The notes under the pieces were generated by a model, which worked only from the letters and a program-made list of their open reading frames with translations, was not told the DNA's origin and did no database searches. 28,876 nucleotides of DNA from positions 1 through 28,876 of the forward strand of contig JAEZCL010000042.1 in assembly GCA_023433585.1 (NCBI GenBank). The letters are read 5' to 3'. Origin of the DNA: Pseudomonadota bacterium. Lineage in GTDB: Bacteria > Pseudomonadota > Alphaproteobacteria > Caulobacterales > Caulobacteraceae. The stretch's first letter is position 1, and each line of letters begins with the position of its first letter. This document shows positions 8,267-15,447 of the stretch, piece after piece. The position numbers and the translations under genes are program-made.

Positions 8267-8435
8267 CGCTCTTAGGCCGCAGTTGCACAGCCCGTATGCG
8301 AAGGAAGACCCCGTAGCATCAAGTTATCAGCAGCAGCCTATTTGTTCCAGTGGAGCTTTACGAAGACGCAGCTACCGACTCACAGTAGTTTTCTTTGGGT
8401 TTTAAAACCCTCGCATCTGCAACATAAGCGGAGCG
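8267..8435 (-). ncRNA. Candidate retron msr-msd RNA
   Basis: The only gap upstream of the RT holds a long imperfect inverted repeat. Plus-strand 8282-8287 (GTTGCA) pairs with 8418-8423 (TGCAAC), and 8296-8304 (ATGCGAAGG) pairs with 8408-8416 (CCCTCGCAT) with one G-U. Further out, CCGC (8277-8280) matches GCGG (8428-8431), and CGCT (8267-8270) matches AGCG (8432-8435). Inside lies a hairpin at 8372-8388, with a 6-bp stem including one G-U and a 5-base loop. A closed outer stem around inner hairpins directly 5' of the RT is the layout of the a1/a2 repeats and msr/msd of retrons. Exact ends, branching G and promoter cannot be set by eye. No msDNA has been shown. Confidence 0.5.
8397..8410. promoter_or_regulatory. 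Perfect 14-bp palindrome between the divergent defence genes
   Basis: GGGTTTTAAAACCC is a perfect palindrome, AT-rich at its centre and about 30 bases before the Argonaute start. It could be an operator for one or both divergent genes, contain a -10-like element, or fold as a hairpin in the candidate ncRNA. Its CCC end is shared with the long inverted repeat, so the two structures would compete in RNA. Confidence 0.45.
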
Positions 8436-8439
8436 CCAT

Positions 8440-10728
8440 TTGGCTACCGGCAGCTTGATCCTGAATGGATTCGAAGTCGAGCTCCCTGCGGAGGTCGATG
8501 TCGTCGTTCGTTTCCTCCCCAACCCATCGGACGTGAAGGCCGAGCGCGAGAGGCTGGGCGATCACTGGTTCGTACACTGGCTCGGCGGCAAACTCTACGC
8601 GATGCGCCTAAAGCCGGGCGGCCCGAACGTCGAGGGCCAGCAGCAGAAGCTGAAGGTCGCCGACCACCCTTGGCTGCTGCGGTCGCGCGTAGACGACGTG
8701 ATGGCTTCCGTATTCTCCAAATACGAGGCGGAGCGCCTCCGCCCCTTCTCCTTCCTCGCGCAAAAGGGCGAGATCGTGGGACAAGCGGCCGAGACGGCCA
8801 GCGTGCGACACCCCCTCCTTGCTGGTTTTAGCATCCGACCCCGCTTCACCCTGAACGCCAAGGTATTGGAGCCACGAGATGGCGAAAGCCAACTCGGCCT
8901 CTTCGTCACCCTCTCCATGCGATACGAGATCTCGGCCGAGCTGTCTGCGCTCCAGAAGGCCGGGGTGGATCTCCGCGGCCTCTATGTGATCCGGCGGCGG
9001 CGGCAACGCGGCGAGCGGCGGCTTGTGGGCCGGATCGACCGCGTCGAGGGCGATCAGGTCTACCTGACTGAAGCCGGGGATCAGAACACTTTCACGGCGG
9101 CCGACGTGCAGTTGGAGGGATCTCTCGATAGCTTCAGCCGGTGCCTGCGTACGCTACTTGGCGACCGCTACACGGACCTGTTAACCGCCATCGACGATGT
9201 CCAGGCCAACTTCCGACTGGGCCCCGACTTCGACAAGGTCGTGGAGCAGATGGGCGACTTCTTGCATCGCAAGTCGCCCATCACCCTCGCGCCCGGCTGC
9301 GACGTTAAGATCGGCAAGCGCCTGCGGCTGGCGAATCAAGGTGGTCTGACCAGCATCTATCGGGCGCCACCCGTGGATTACATCTTTGACCGCTCAGGCG
9401 CCCAGCGAGACGCCTACGCATGGCGCGGCCTGCAATCGAGCGGGCCCTATGACCGGGCGACTTTCGCCAAGAAATCCCCCCGCATCCTGGTGGTCTTCCC
9501 CACTACCGCAGAGGGCAAGGTCGATGTCTTCCTGAAGGCGCTGCGCGATGGGATGCCCCCACCGCAGAAGGCGTTCCCGAACGGCTTCGCCAAGACCTTC
9601 GGGCTTGTAAATCCCGAGTTCGTCAGGGTTCCGGTGCGTCTTAGTGGACTCGCGTCAGATAAGGTCGAGGCGGCTTACCGCGCCGCGATCGAAGCCCACC
9701 TCCAGAAGGACTCCGCCATCGACGCGGGCATTATCGTCCTACTTGACGAGCACGCCTACCTCCCGCCGCTTCATAATCCCTACATCCGCACGAAGGCTCT
9801 GCTGCTGACCCTAGGCGTCCCGACTCAGGTGGCGCGTATGGCGACAATCACCCAGCGGCCGGGGTCGCTGCAATACACCCTTCAGAACTTCAGCATCTCG
9901 CTCTACGCCAAGCTCAATGGCACCCCTTGGACGGTCGATCAGGATCGCGCGATCAGCGACGAGATTGTCCTCGGTATGGGCGTCGCGGAGCTCTCCGAAA
10001 GCCGTTTGTCATCGCGCCAGCGCTTCGTGGGCATCACCACGGTGTTCGGCGGTGATGGCACCTACTTGCTGGGCGCGGTGTCCCGCGAATGCGCGTTTGA
10101 GGACTACGCTAGCGCCCTAAAGGACTCGATGGTCGCAGTCCTGGAGGACGTCCGAACACGCAACAACTGGCAGCCCGGCGACACGATCCGCGTGATATTC
10201 CACGCGCACAAGCCGCTGAAGCGGATCGAGGTTGCCGACATCGCTTTCGCGTGCGCCCAGCAGGTCGGGGCCGCCCAAAACCTGCAGATGGCCTTCGTGA
10301 CCGTGACGCACGACCATCCGTTCTACCTCTTCGATCCCCGAGCGGCCGGCGTTCCGGTGGGCAAGGGCAGCGATGTAAAGAAGGGGGTTATGGCACCTGA
10401 CCGCGGCACTATCGCCAGGGTCGGTCGGGCGACGCGCCTTCTCGCGGTCAACTCTGGCCCCTTGATCAAGCGCGCCAACTCGCCGCTTCCACAGCCATTG
10501 CTGATCAATCTGCACCCAGACTCCACCTTCTTCGATCTCGACTATCTCGCCGAGCAGGTCCTGAAGTTCACGTCCCTGTCCTGGCGCTCCACGCTGCCGG
10601 CCCACACACCGGTAACGATCTTCTATTCCGAGCGAATCGCGGACCTCCTCACGCGGCTCCGGCGGGTTCCGGACTGGTCGGCGACCGCCCTGGCGGTCAA
10701 GCTACGCTGGAGTCGCTGGTTCCTATGA
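8440..10728 (+). CDS. Long-B-type prokaryotic Argonaute, catalytically inactive
   Basis: 762 residues, the length of long pAgos such as Rhodobacter sphaeroides Ago. The N and PAZ-like part covers about 1-340. The MID domain (about 345-480) has HNPYIRTKALLLTLGVPTQ, the pocket for the guide 5' end. The PIWI domain (about 480-762) has LQNFSISLYAKLNGTPW, HAHKPLKRIEV and SLSWRS, as in RsAgo. Where active enzymes have the first catalytic Asp (GxD), this one has LGMGVAE, so the tetrad is broken and it should bind targets without cutting them. The TTG start at 8440 is chosen because GGAG (8430-8433) lies 6 bases upstream and an in-frame stop at 8425 rules out longer forms. It overlaps the downstream nuclease by ATGA, so they are made together; the nuclease is the likely effector. 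Confidence 0.92.
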   Translation: MATGSLILNGFEVELPAEVDVVVRFLPNPSDVKAERERLGDHWFVHWLGGKLYAMRLKPGGPNVEGQQQKLKVADHPWLLRSRVDDVMASVFSKYEAERLRPFSFLAQKGEIVGQAAETASVRHPLLAGFSIRPRFTLNAKVLEPRDGESQLGLFVTLSMRYEISAELSALQKAGVDLRGLYVIRRRRQRGERRLVGRIDRVEGDQVYLTEAGDQNTFTAADVQLEGSLDSFSRCLRTLLGDRYTDLLTAIDDVQANFRLGPDFDKVVEQMGDFLHRKSPITLAPGCDVKIGKRLRLANQGGLTSIYRAPPVDYIFDRSGAQRDAYAWRGLQSSGPYDRATFAKKSPRILVVFPTTAEGKVDVFLKALRDGMPPPQKAFPNGFAKTFGLVNPEFVRVPVRLSGLASDKVEAAYRAAIEAHLQKDSAIDAGIIVLLDEHAYLPPLHNPYIRTKALLLTLGVPTQVARMATITQRPGSLQYTLQNFSISLYAKLNGTPWTVDQDRAISDEIVLGMGVAELSESRLSSRQRFVGITTVFGGDGTYLLGAVSRECAFEDYASALKDSMVAVLEDVRTRNNWQPGDTIRVIFHAHKPLKRIEVADIAFACAQQVGAAQNLQMAFVTVTHDHPFYLFDPRAAGVPVGKGSDVKKGVMAPDRGTIARVGRATRLLAVNSGPLIKRANSPLPQPLLINLHPDSTFFDLDYLAEQVLKFTSLSWRSTLPAHTPVTIFYSERIADLLTRLRRVPDWSATALAVKLRWSRWFL

Positions 10729-11927
10729 GTCTGCTGGCCAGCGCGACGGCGGAGCTACTGGAGGCGGCGCGCCGGCAACTTGCGGTGCCGGCAGCCTGGC
10801 CCGATCCGCCGTCCGGCTTCGCTTGCCGGCTTCTCCAAGCGGTCGACGTGGCGTCGCCGCCGGCTCTTGAACAAACGTTGCGACCGGCTGACGCTTCGGT
10901 GCTGCGGCGCGCCCCCGACCTCGCAGGCTTCGGCTACGTTATCGACCGTGCAGATGCGGCCACTCAGGCCGAGTGGCTCAGAGCCTACGATCGCCTCCGG
11001 GGACGGGAAATCTTTCCGGCGGATCGCAACAGCTTTATCCACACGCCGCTCGAGCTCATCGGTATCGCCTACGGACTACGGGACCATCCCAGCGTGAATC
11101 CTGTGCAGGCCAGGTGGCTAGGCGATGCGGTGCTCCGCGGGTTTGCGGAACGACAGTTCCTCACGCCTCTCGCCCGCAATTCCGCGGTCACCGCTGCTCG
11201 ATTGCTTGGGCGGGGCGATGTGGTGATCGACGACAGTGACAGCGACAACGACTTGGCGCAGATGTCGCTTCCTGACCTGACTTTCCTCGGGGCGCTGGCT
11301 TTATTGGCCCCGAATGGCGTAGCGACCTCTCTCCAGTCCATCGAGACTATGCTGGCGAGACGCTTCCTGATCGAGCCGATCGCCATCCGGGATACGGCCG
11401 AGGCCGCCGGCGTGTTCGTACTCCTACAGAGGGCGGTGAGCCGCGCGGGGCTTGGGGTCAGCGAAGATCCTGTAGAGCGGGTCGTCAGCCTCTGCAGGCG
11501 GTTTCCCATGTTCGTCGAACGTCTACAGCAGCGCCAGCGGAGCCGTGAGCCCATTGAGGTGAAGGACGAATACGATGTCCAAGACCTGCTCCATGCGATC
11601 CTGAAACTGCATTTCGACGACGTCCGACCTGAGGAATGGGCGCCGAGCTACGCGGCGCATTCCTCACGCATAGATTTCTTTTTACCGGCGGAACGGTTGG
11701 TCATCGAGGCGAAGATGACTCGGGCGAAGTTGGGCCAGCGTGAAGTGGTCAATGAGCTGATCATTGATCGAGTGCGCTACGAAAAGATGCCGACCGTCGA
11801 TCACCTCGTCTGTGTCGTCTACGACCCTGAGCGACGCTGCGGAAACCCGGCCGCGGTGGAATCGGACGTGGAGCAATCCGAGGGCCGCCTCAAAGTGACT
11901 GTCGTCGTCACGCCCCGCGGCGCGTGA
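10725..11927 (+). CDS. Argonaute-associated PD-(D/E)XK nuclease (bAgaN-like effector)
   Basis: 400 residues. A helical N-terminal part of ~275 residues has no family I can name. The C-terminal part (about 280-400) is a restriction-endonuclease-like fold: DEYDVQDLLHAILKL, then SRIDFFL (Asp317), VIEAK (Glu328, Lys330) and a trailing NELIIDRVRYE helix. This is a complete D...ExK site, of the kind seen in DpnII/MboI-like domains. The gene is joined to the inactive Argonaute by an ATGA overlap, matching BPAN systems, where guide-directed target recognition by long-B pAgo triggers the nuclease to degrade DNA and kill or arrest the infected cell. That role is inferred from family knowledge and context. 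No later gene follows in the operon. Confidence 0.88.
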   Translation: MSLLASATAELLEAARRQLAVPAAWPDPPSGFACRLLQAVDVASPPALEQTLRPADASVLRRAPDLAGFGYVIDRADAATQAEWLRAYDRLRGREIFPADRNSFIHTPLELIGIAYGLRDHPSVNPVQARWLGDAVLRGFAERQFLTPLARNSAVTAARLLGRGDVVIDDSDSDNDLAQMSLPDLTFLGALALLAPNGVATSLQSIETMLARRFLIEPIAIRDTAEAAGVFVLLQRAVSRAGLGVSEDPVERVVSLCRRFPMFVERLQQRQRSREPIEVKDEYDVQDLLHAILKLHFDDVRPEEWAPSYAAHSSRIDFFLPAERLVIEAKMTRAKLGQREVVNELIIDRVRYEKMPTVDHLVCVVYDPERRCGNPAAVESDVEQSEGRLKVTVVVTPRGA

Positions 11928-12080
11928 TCTTGGCCGCGATGGCGGAGCGGTAAGCAGACCTTACGAACGTCAGCGATGAGCCCTCTGCCGACATGGCCAC
12001 CGTCTCGAAAGCGCCAAGAGCGGTCATCGACTTCTCGACAGAGAGCGGACATTCGCGCCTCGCATAGCGCTCTCGGCTTG
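11928..12080. other. Gap between defence locus and ars operon
   Basis: About 150 bases with no gene I can defend. The minus strand stays open from about 12090 to a stop at 11908 with fairly coding-like third positions (ending in residues FVRSAYRSAIAAKITRRGA). No plausible start or ribosome site is seen, so this may be the 3' remnant of a lost gene. No terminator is evident after the nuclease gene. Confidence 0.4.
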
Positions 12081-12081
12081 A

Positions 12082-12113
12082 TTGACGACACAATTATTTC
12101 CATTATCTTGGAA
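12082..12113 (+). promoter_or_regulatory. ars promoter with ArsR operator candidate
   Basis: A possible -35 TTGACG (12082-12087) and -10 TATCTT (12104-12109) are spaced 16 bases apart. Overlapping the -10 is an inverted repeat, TTCCA (12098-12102) and TGGAA (12109-12113) with 6 bases between. This is where an ArsR repressor would sit. If the -10 is right, transcription starts almost at the arsR ATG at 12116. Confidence 0.55.
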
Positions 12114-12115
12114 TT

Positions 12116-12451
12116 ATGGAATCGGAATCCGCCATCCTCGCCCTCGCCGCTCTGGCTCAGCCCACGCGGCTAGAGACCTTCCGCCTGCTGGTCAGGCATG
12201 AACCTGCTGGCCTGCCCGCCGGCGAGATCGCGGACGCGCTCGCCGTGCCCGCCAACACCATGTCGTCGCATCTTGGCGTCCTGTCCCGCGCTGGCCTGAT
12301 CAGTTCCGAGCGTCGCAGCCGCTCGATCATCTACCGCGCCGACCTGAGCCGTCTTCAAGCGCTGGTCGTCTTCCTGCTCAAGGACTGCTGCCAGGGCCGA
12401 GCCGAACTGTGCGAGCCGCTGCTGGCCGAACTCTCGCCCTGCCGCGCCTGA
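12116..12451 (+). CDS. arsR: ArsR-family arsenic-responsive repressor
   Basis: 111 residues, a winged-helix repressor with the expected LAALAQPTRLETFRLL opening and recognition region NTMSSHLGVLSRAGLISSER. The metalloid site is probably at the C-terminus, where Cys91, Cys92 and Cys99 cluster in DCCQGRAELC, with Cys109 close by. This resembles the C-terminal-cysteine type of ArsR (as in Acidithiobacillus) and not the E. coli plasmid type. It heads arsR-arsC-acr3-arsH and should repress the operon through the inverted repeat at 12098-12113 until arsenite binds. GGA directly before the ATG is close to the start, so translation could be leaderless. arsC follows 7 bases after its stop. Confidence 0.92.
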   Translation: MESESAILALAALAQPTRLETFRLLVRHEPAGLPAGEIADALAVPANTMSSHLGVLSRAGLISSERRSRSIIYRADLSRLQALVVFLLKDCCQGRAELCEPLLAELSPCRA

Positions 12452-12458
12452 GGACCTC

Positions 12459-12881
12459 ATGGACGTCGTCATCTATCACAACCCCGCCTGCGGGACGTCG
12501 CGCAATACCCTGGCCCTGATCCGCCACGTCAGGATCGAGCCGCACGTCATCGAGTATCTGAAGACGCCGCCCAGCCGCGCGATGATCCTGGGCCTGGTCG
12601 AGCGCATGGGCGTTCCGCTGCGCAGCCTGCTGCGCGAGAAAGGCACGCCCTTCGCCGAACTGGGCCTCGGCGATCCTGATCTGGCCGACGACCAACTTCT
12701 GGATGCCATCGAGGCGCATCCGATCCTGTTGAACCGTCCGATCGTGGTCTCGCCGCTGGGCGTGAAGCTGTGCCGTCCGTCCGAAGCGGTTCTGGACCTT
12801 CTGCCGTCTGACGGGCTGAAGCCCTTCGCCAAGGAAGACGGCGAAGTCGTCATCGACGCCGAGGGCCGGAGGGTTCGCTGA
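12459..12881 (+). CDS. arsC: Arsenate reductase ArsC (glutaredoxin-dependent)
   Basis: 140 residues, of the ArsC/Spx fold. It begins MDVVIYHNPACGTSRNTL; Cys11 in CGTSRN is the catalytic cysteine. It reduces arsenate to arsenite using glutathione and glutaredoxin, and Acr3 then exports the arsenite. The motif RPIVVSPLGVKLCRPSE holds the conserved Arg of the active site. The ribosome site GAGGA overlaps the arsR stop, and the ArsC stop overlaps the acr3 start by one base, so the genes are coupled. The length is normal for the R773-type family. Confidence 0.95.
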   Translation: MDVVIYHNPACGTSRNTLALIRHVRIEPHVIEYLKTPPSRAMILGLVERMGVPLRSLLREKGTPFAELGLGDPDLADDQLLDAIEAHPILLNRPIVVSPLGVKLCRPSEAVLDLLPSDGLKPFAKEDGEVVIDAEGRRVR

Positions 12882-13966
12882 TGATTGACGCCGTCATCGC
12901 TGAAAAACCGAAACGCCGCCTGTCCTTCCTCGACCGCTGGCTGACGCTGTGGATATTCGCGGCCATGGCGCTGGGCGTGCTGCTAGGCACGGTCGTGCCG
13001 GGGCTGCCCGTCTGGATCGACCGCCTGTCGATCGGGACGACCAACATCCCCATCGCCATCGGCCTGATCCTGATGATGTATCCGCCGCTGGCGCGGGTGA
13101 AATACGAGGAACTGCCGCGCGTCTTCGCCGACAAGCGCGTGCTTGGTCTGTCCCTCTTCCAGAACTGGGTGCTGGGGCCGGTGCTGATGTTCGCCCTGGC
13201 GGTGATCTTCCTGCGCGACCAGCCGGAATACATGAGCGGCGTCATCCTGATCGGCCTGGCCCGCTGCATCGCCATGGTGCTGGTCTGGAACCAGTTGGCG
13301 CGCGGCGACAATCAGTATGTGGCGGGTCTGGTCGCCTTCAACTCCATCTTCCAGATCGCCTTCTTCAGCCTCTACGCCTGGCTGTTTCTGACCGTGCTGC
13401 CGCCACTGTTCGGGCTGGAGAGCAGCGTGGTCGACGTCAGCGTCTGGACCATCGCCGGCGCCGTCCTGGTCTATCTGGGCCTGCCCTTCCTCGGCGGCTT
13501 CCTGACCCGGCGCACCCTGGTCGCGAGGAAGGGGAACGACTGGTACGAGACGCGCTTCCTGCCGCGCATCGCGCCCCTCACCCTGATCGCCCTTCTGTTC
13601 ACCATCGTCGCCATGTTCACCCTCAAGGGCGGCGAGGTGGTCGCCCTGCCGCTGGACGCCCTGCGCATCGCCATTCCGCTGACCATCTACTTCTTCGTCA
13701 TGTTCGTGGTCAGCTTCCTAATGGGACGCCTGATCGAGGCGGACTACCCGCGCACCACGGCTCTGGCCTTCACCGCCGCCTCCAATAATTTCGAACTGGC
13801 GATCGCCGTCGCCATCGCCGCCTTCGGACTGGCCTCGCCGGTCGCCTTCGCGGCGGTCATCGGCCCGCTGGTCGAGGTGCCAGTGCTGATCCTGCTGGTG
13901 TCGCTCGCCCTGTGGCTGGGCCGCCAATACTTCCCCGCGACCGCACCCAAGAAAGACGCCTGCTGA
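12881..13966 (+). CDS. acr3: Acr3-family arsenite efflux permease
   Basis: 361 residues with about ten membrane segments. GLARCIAMVLVWNQLA carries the conserved Cys129 needed for arsenite transport, and AASNNFELAIAVAIA is the second family signature near the C-terminus. It extrudes arsenite across the inner membrane driven by the proton gradient. It is often called arsB, but the sequence is Acr3 (BASS superfamily) and not the ArsB type. Its ATG overlaps the arsC stop by one base and its stop overlaps the arsH ATG by one base. Confidence 0.95.
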   Translation: MIDAVIAEKPKRRLSFLDRWLTLWIFAAMALGVLLGTVVPGLPVWIDRLSIGTTNIPIAIGLILMMYPPLARVKYEELPRVFADKRVLGLSLFQNWVLGPVLMFALAVIFLRDQPEYMSGVILIGLARCIAMVLVWNQLARGDNQYVAGLVAFNSIFQIAFFSLYAWLFLTVLPPLFGLESSVVDVSVWTIAGAVLVYLGLPFLGGFLTRRTLVARKGNDWYETRFLPRIAPLTLIALLFTIVAMFTLKGGEVVALPLDALRIAIPLTIYFFVMFVVSFLMGRLIEADYPRTTALAFTAASNNFELAIAVAIAAFGLASPVAFAAVIGPLVEVPVLILLVSLALWLGRQYFPATAPKKDAC

Positions 13967-14712
13967 TGACCCGTCTTCGCGACCTGCCCGATCCGGACCA
14001 CCTGCCCGCGCTCGACCCGGCCTACCTATCCAGCCAGCCCGCGCTGGGCCTCGGCCCGAACGACCATCCGCCGCGCATCCTGCTGCTCTACGGGTCGCTG
14101 CGGGCTCGATCCTTTTCCCGCCTGTGCGTCGAGGAGGCCGCCCGTCTTCTGCGCTTCATGGGCTGTGAGACCCGCATCTTCGATCCGTCCGACCTGCCTC
14201 TGACGGATCAGGTCGACAACGACGACCACCCCGCCGTCCACGAACTGCGCGAACACGCCCTGTGGTCGGAAGGCATGGTCTGGAGCAGCCCCGAGCGCCA
14301 CGGCCAGATTTCCGGGATCATGAAACTCCAGATTGACCACCTGCCGCTGAACATGGGCGGCATGCGCCCAACCCAGGGCCGGACCCTGGCGGTCATGCAG
14401 GTGTCCGGCGGCTCGCAAAGCTTCAACGCCGTCAACACCCTGCGCCTGCTCGGCCGCTGGATGCGGATGATCACCATCCCCAATCAGTCCAGCGTGGCCA
14501 AGGCCTTCATGGAGTTCGATGACGACGGCCGCATGAAACCGTCCAGCTACTATGACCGCATCGTCGACGTGATGGAGGAACTGGTGCGCTTCACCATCCT
14601 GACCCGCGCCCACGCCGGGCAGTTGGTGGATCGCTATTCCGAGCGGAAGGCGTCAGGTGTGCCGATCGATGCGGCCAACGATCTGTCTGCAATCGCGGTC
14701 AGGTCGGCATAG
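13966..14712 (+). CDS. arsH: ArsH, NADPH-dependent FMN reductase
   Basis: 248 residues, a flavodoxin-like oxidoreductase. The N-terminal extension RDLPDPDHLPALDP and the FMN phosphate loop LLYGSLRARSFSR (about 41-52) identify ArsH, along with SSPERHGQISGIMKLQIDHLP. In other bacteria ArsH oxidises trivalent methyl- and aryl-arsenicals or reduces quinones, adding organoarsenical resistance to the inorganic pathway. The ATG at 13966 overlaps the acr3 stop; an upstream in-frame Met would lie inside acr3 and is not needed. It is the last gene of the operon, followed by the hairpin at 14798-14824. Confidence 0.94.
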   Translation: MTRLRDLPDPDHLPALDPAYLSSQPALGLGPNDHPPRILLLYGSLRARSFSRLCVEEAARLLRFMGCETRIFDPSDLPLTDQVDNDDHPAVHELREHALWSEGMVWSSPERHGQISGIMKLQIDHLPLNMGGMRPTQGRTLAVMQVSGGSQSFNAVNTLRLLGRWMRMITIPNQSSVAKAFMEFDDDGRMKPSSYYDRIVDVMEELVRFTILTRAHAGQLVDRYSERKASGVPIDAANDLSAIAVRSA

Positions 14713-14797
14713 CGCCAAATCCCGCCCTTCCCACCTTGCTGGAAACCCGACGTTGTCTGGCATCTTGGTCGACGATCGCCGCGTCTGGACTCCATGG

Positions 14798-14824
14798 CCC
14801 GTACGCGTTCCAAACGCGTACGGG
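14798..14824. terminator. 12-bp hairpin between convergent genes
   Basis: Perfect arms CCCGTACGCGTT and AACGCGTACGGG around a 3-base loop, lying between the ends of arsH (+) and the SnoaL-like gene (-). The position suits a bidirectional terminator. There is no clear T run on either side, so it may instead stabilise 3' ends. Confidence 0.6.
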
Positions 14825-14833
14825 CTGTAGATA

Positions 14834-15352
14834 CTAACGCACGTCCATGATCGCCGTGTGGACGACCCGCCAGTCATCACCTTGGCGGTTCAGCACGAGA
14901 TGGGTGTGCGTACGGCGCACGTCCTCCCCGGCATTGCGTGACGCTCCGCGACGGCCCTCGCCATAGAGGTGAACCACGGCCCCGCCGCCCGCGAGGCAAC
15001 GGTAAGAAACCTTGCGCAAGGCTGCCGCTTCCTCGCGTGATATCGCCGGATCAAAGGCAGGGAAAAGACGCTGATCAAGGAAGGTCCTCAATTCAGCAGC
15101 ATCCTGAAACTGCCGGCCGTATGCGTTGATCCATTCGGTGTCGGGCGCGTGGAGCGCCGTAACGGTCATTGCGTCTTGGCTGGCCCAAGCTGTGCTGTAG
15201 CGTGCGACCCAGGCGTCCAGGTTTTCCACCGCGGCGGGAGGACAATCAAACGCCCTGAAGGGTGGGACCTGGCCTCGCTCCTGAGCCACCGTCGGCGCAG
15301 CCGCCAATGCACTGCTCGCGGCCGCTACAGCCAGTAGTTTCCTCACGTTCAT
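14834..15352 (-). CDS. Secreted SnoaL/NTF2-like protein
   Basis: 172 residues. It starts MNVRKLLAVAAASSALAAAP with a signal peptide and likely cleavage after TVA. The rest is an NTF2-like cone fold of the SgcJ/EcaC type: NLDAWVARYSTAWASQDAMTVTALHAPDTEWIN near the start and THTHLVLNRQGDDWRVVHTAIMDVR at the end. The substrate is unknown; relatives bind small molecules or act as isomerases and hydrolases. The start at 15352 is chosen for the signal peptide and a GGAG 8 bases upstream. It is transcribed away from the LytTR gene and shares a ~95-base control region with it. Confidence 0.75.
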   Translation of the reverse strand: MNVRKLLAVAAASSALAAAPTVAQERGQVPPFRAFDCPPAAVENLDAWVARYSTAWASQDAMTVTALHAPDTEWINAYGRQFQDAAELRTFLDQRLFPAFDPAISREEAAALRKVSYRCLAGGGAVVHLYGEGRRGASRNAGEDVRRTHTHLVLNRQGDDWRVVHTAIMDVR

Positions 15353-15380
15353 TGAAATAGCTCCATGCTTCAACCAAAGT

Positions 15381-15398
15381 CGTGCCGGTCGGGGCACG
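15381..15398. promoter_or_regulatory. Inverted repeat in the SnoaL/LytTR divergent region
   Basis: CGTGCC (15381-15386) and GGCACG (15393-15398) are separated by 6 bases between the two divergent genes. A second palindrome, GGGCGCGCCC, lies at 15415-15424. Either could be a regulator site. No clear promoter is seen. Confidence 0.35.
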
Positions 15399-15447
15399 CG
15401 TGGTCGTAGTGGGAGGGCGCGCCCGCGAGGAACCGGAATTTCGCGAG

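Noticed and set aside
8267..8435. CRISPR array or tRNA in the RT-Argonaute gap
   Set aside because: No regularly spaced direct repeats and no cloverleaf or T-loop pattern; the pairing is one long stem with inner hairpins.
11908..12103. Minus-strand frame between the nuclease gene and arsR
   Set aside because: Codon bias is suggestive, but there is no start or ribosome site and no family match; noted only as a possible remnant.
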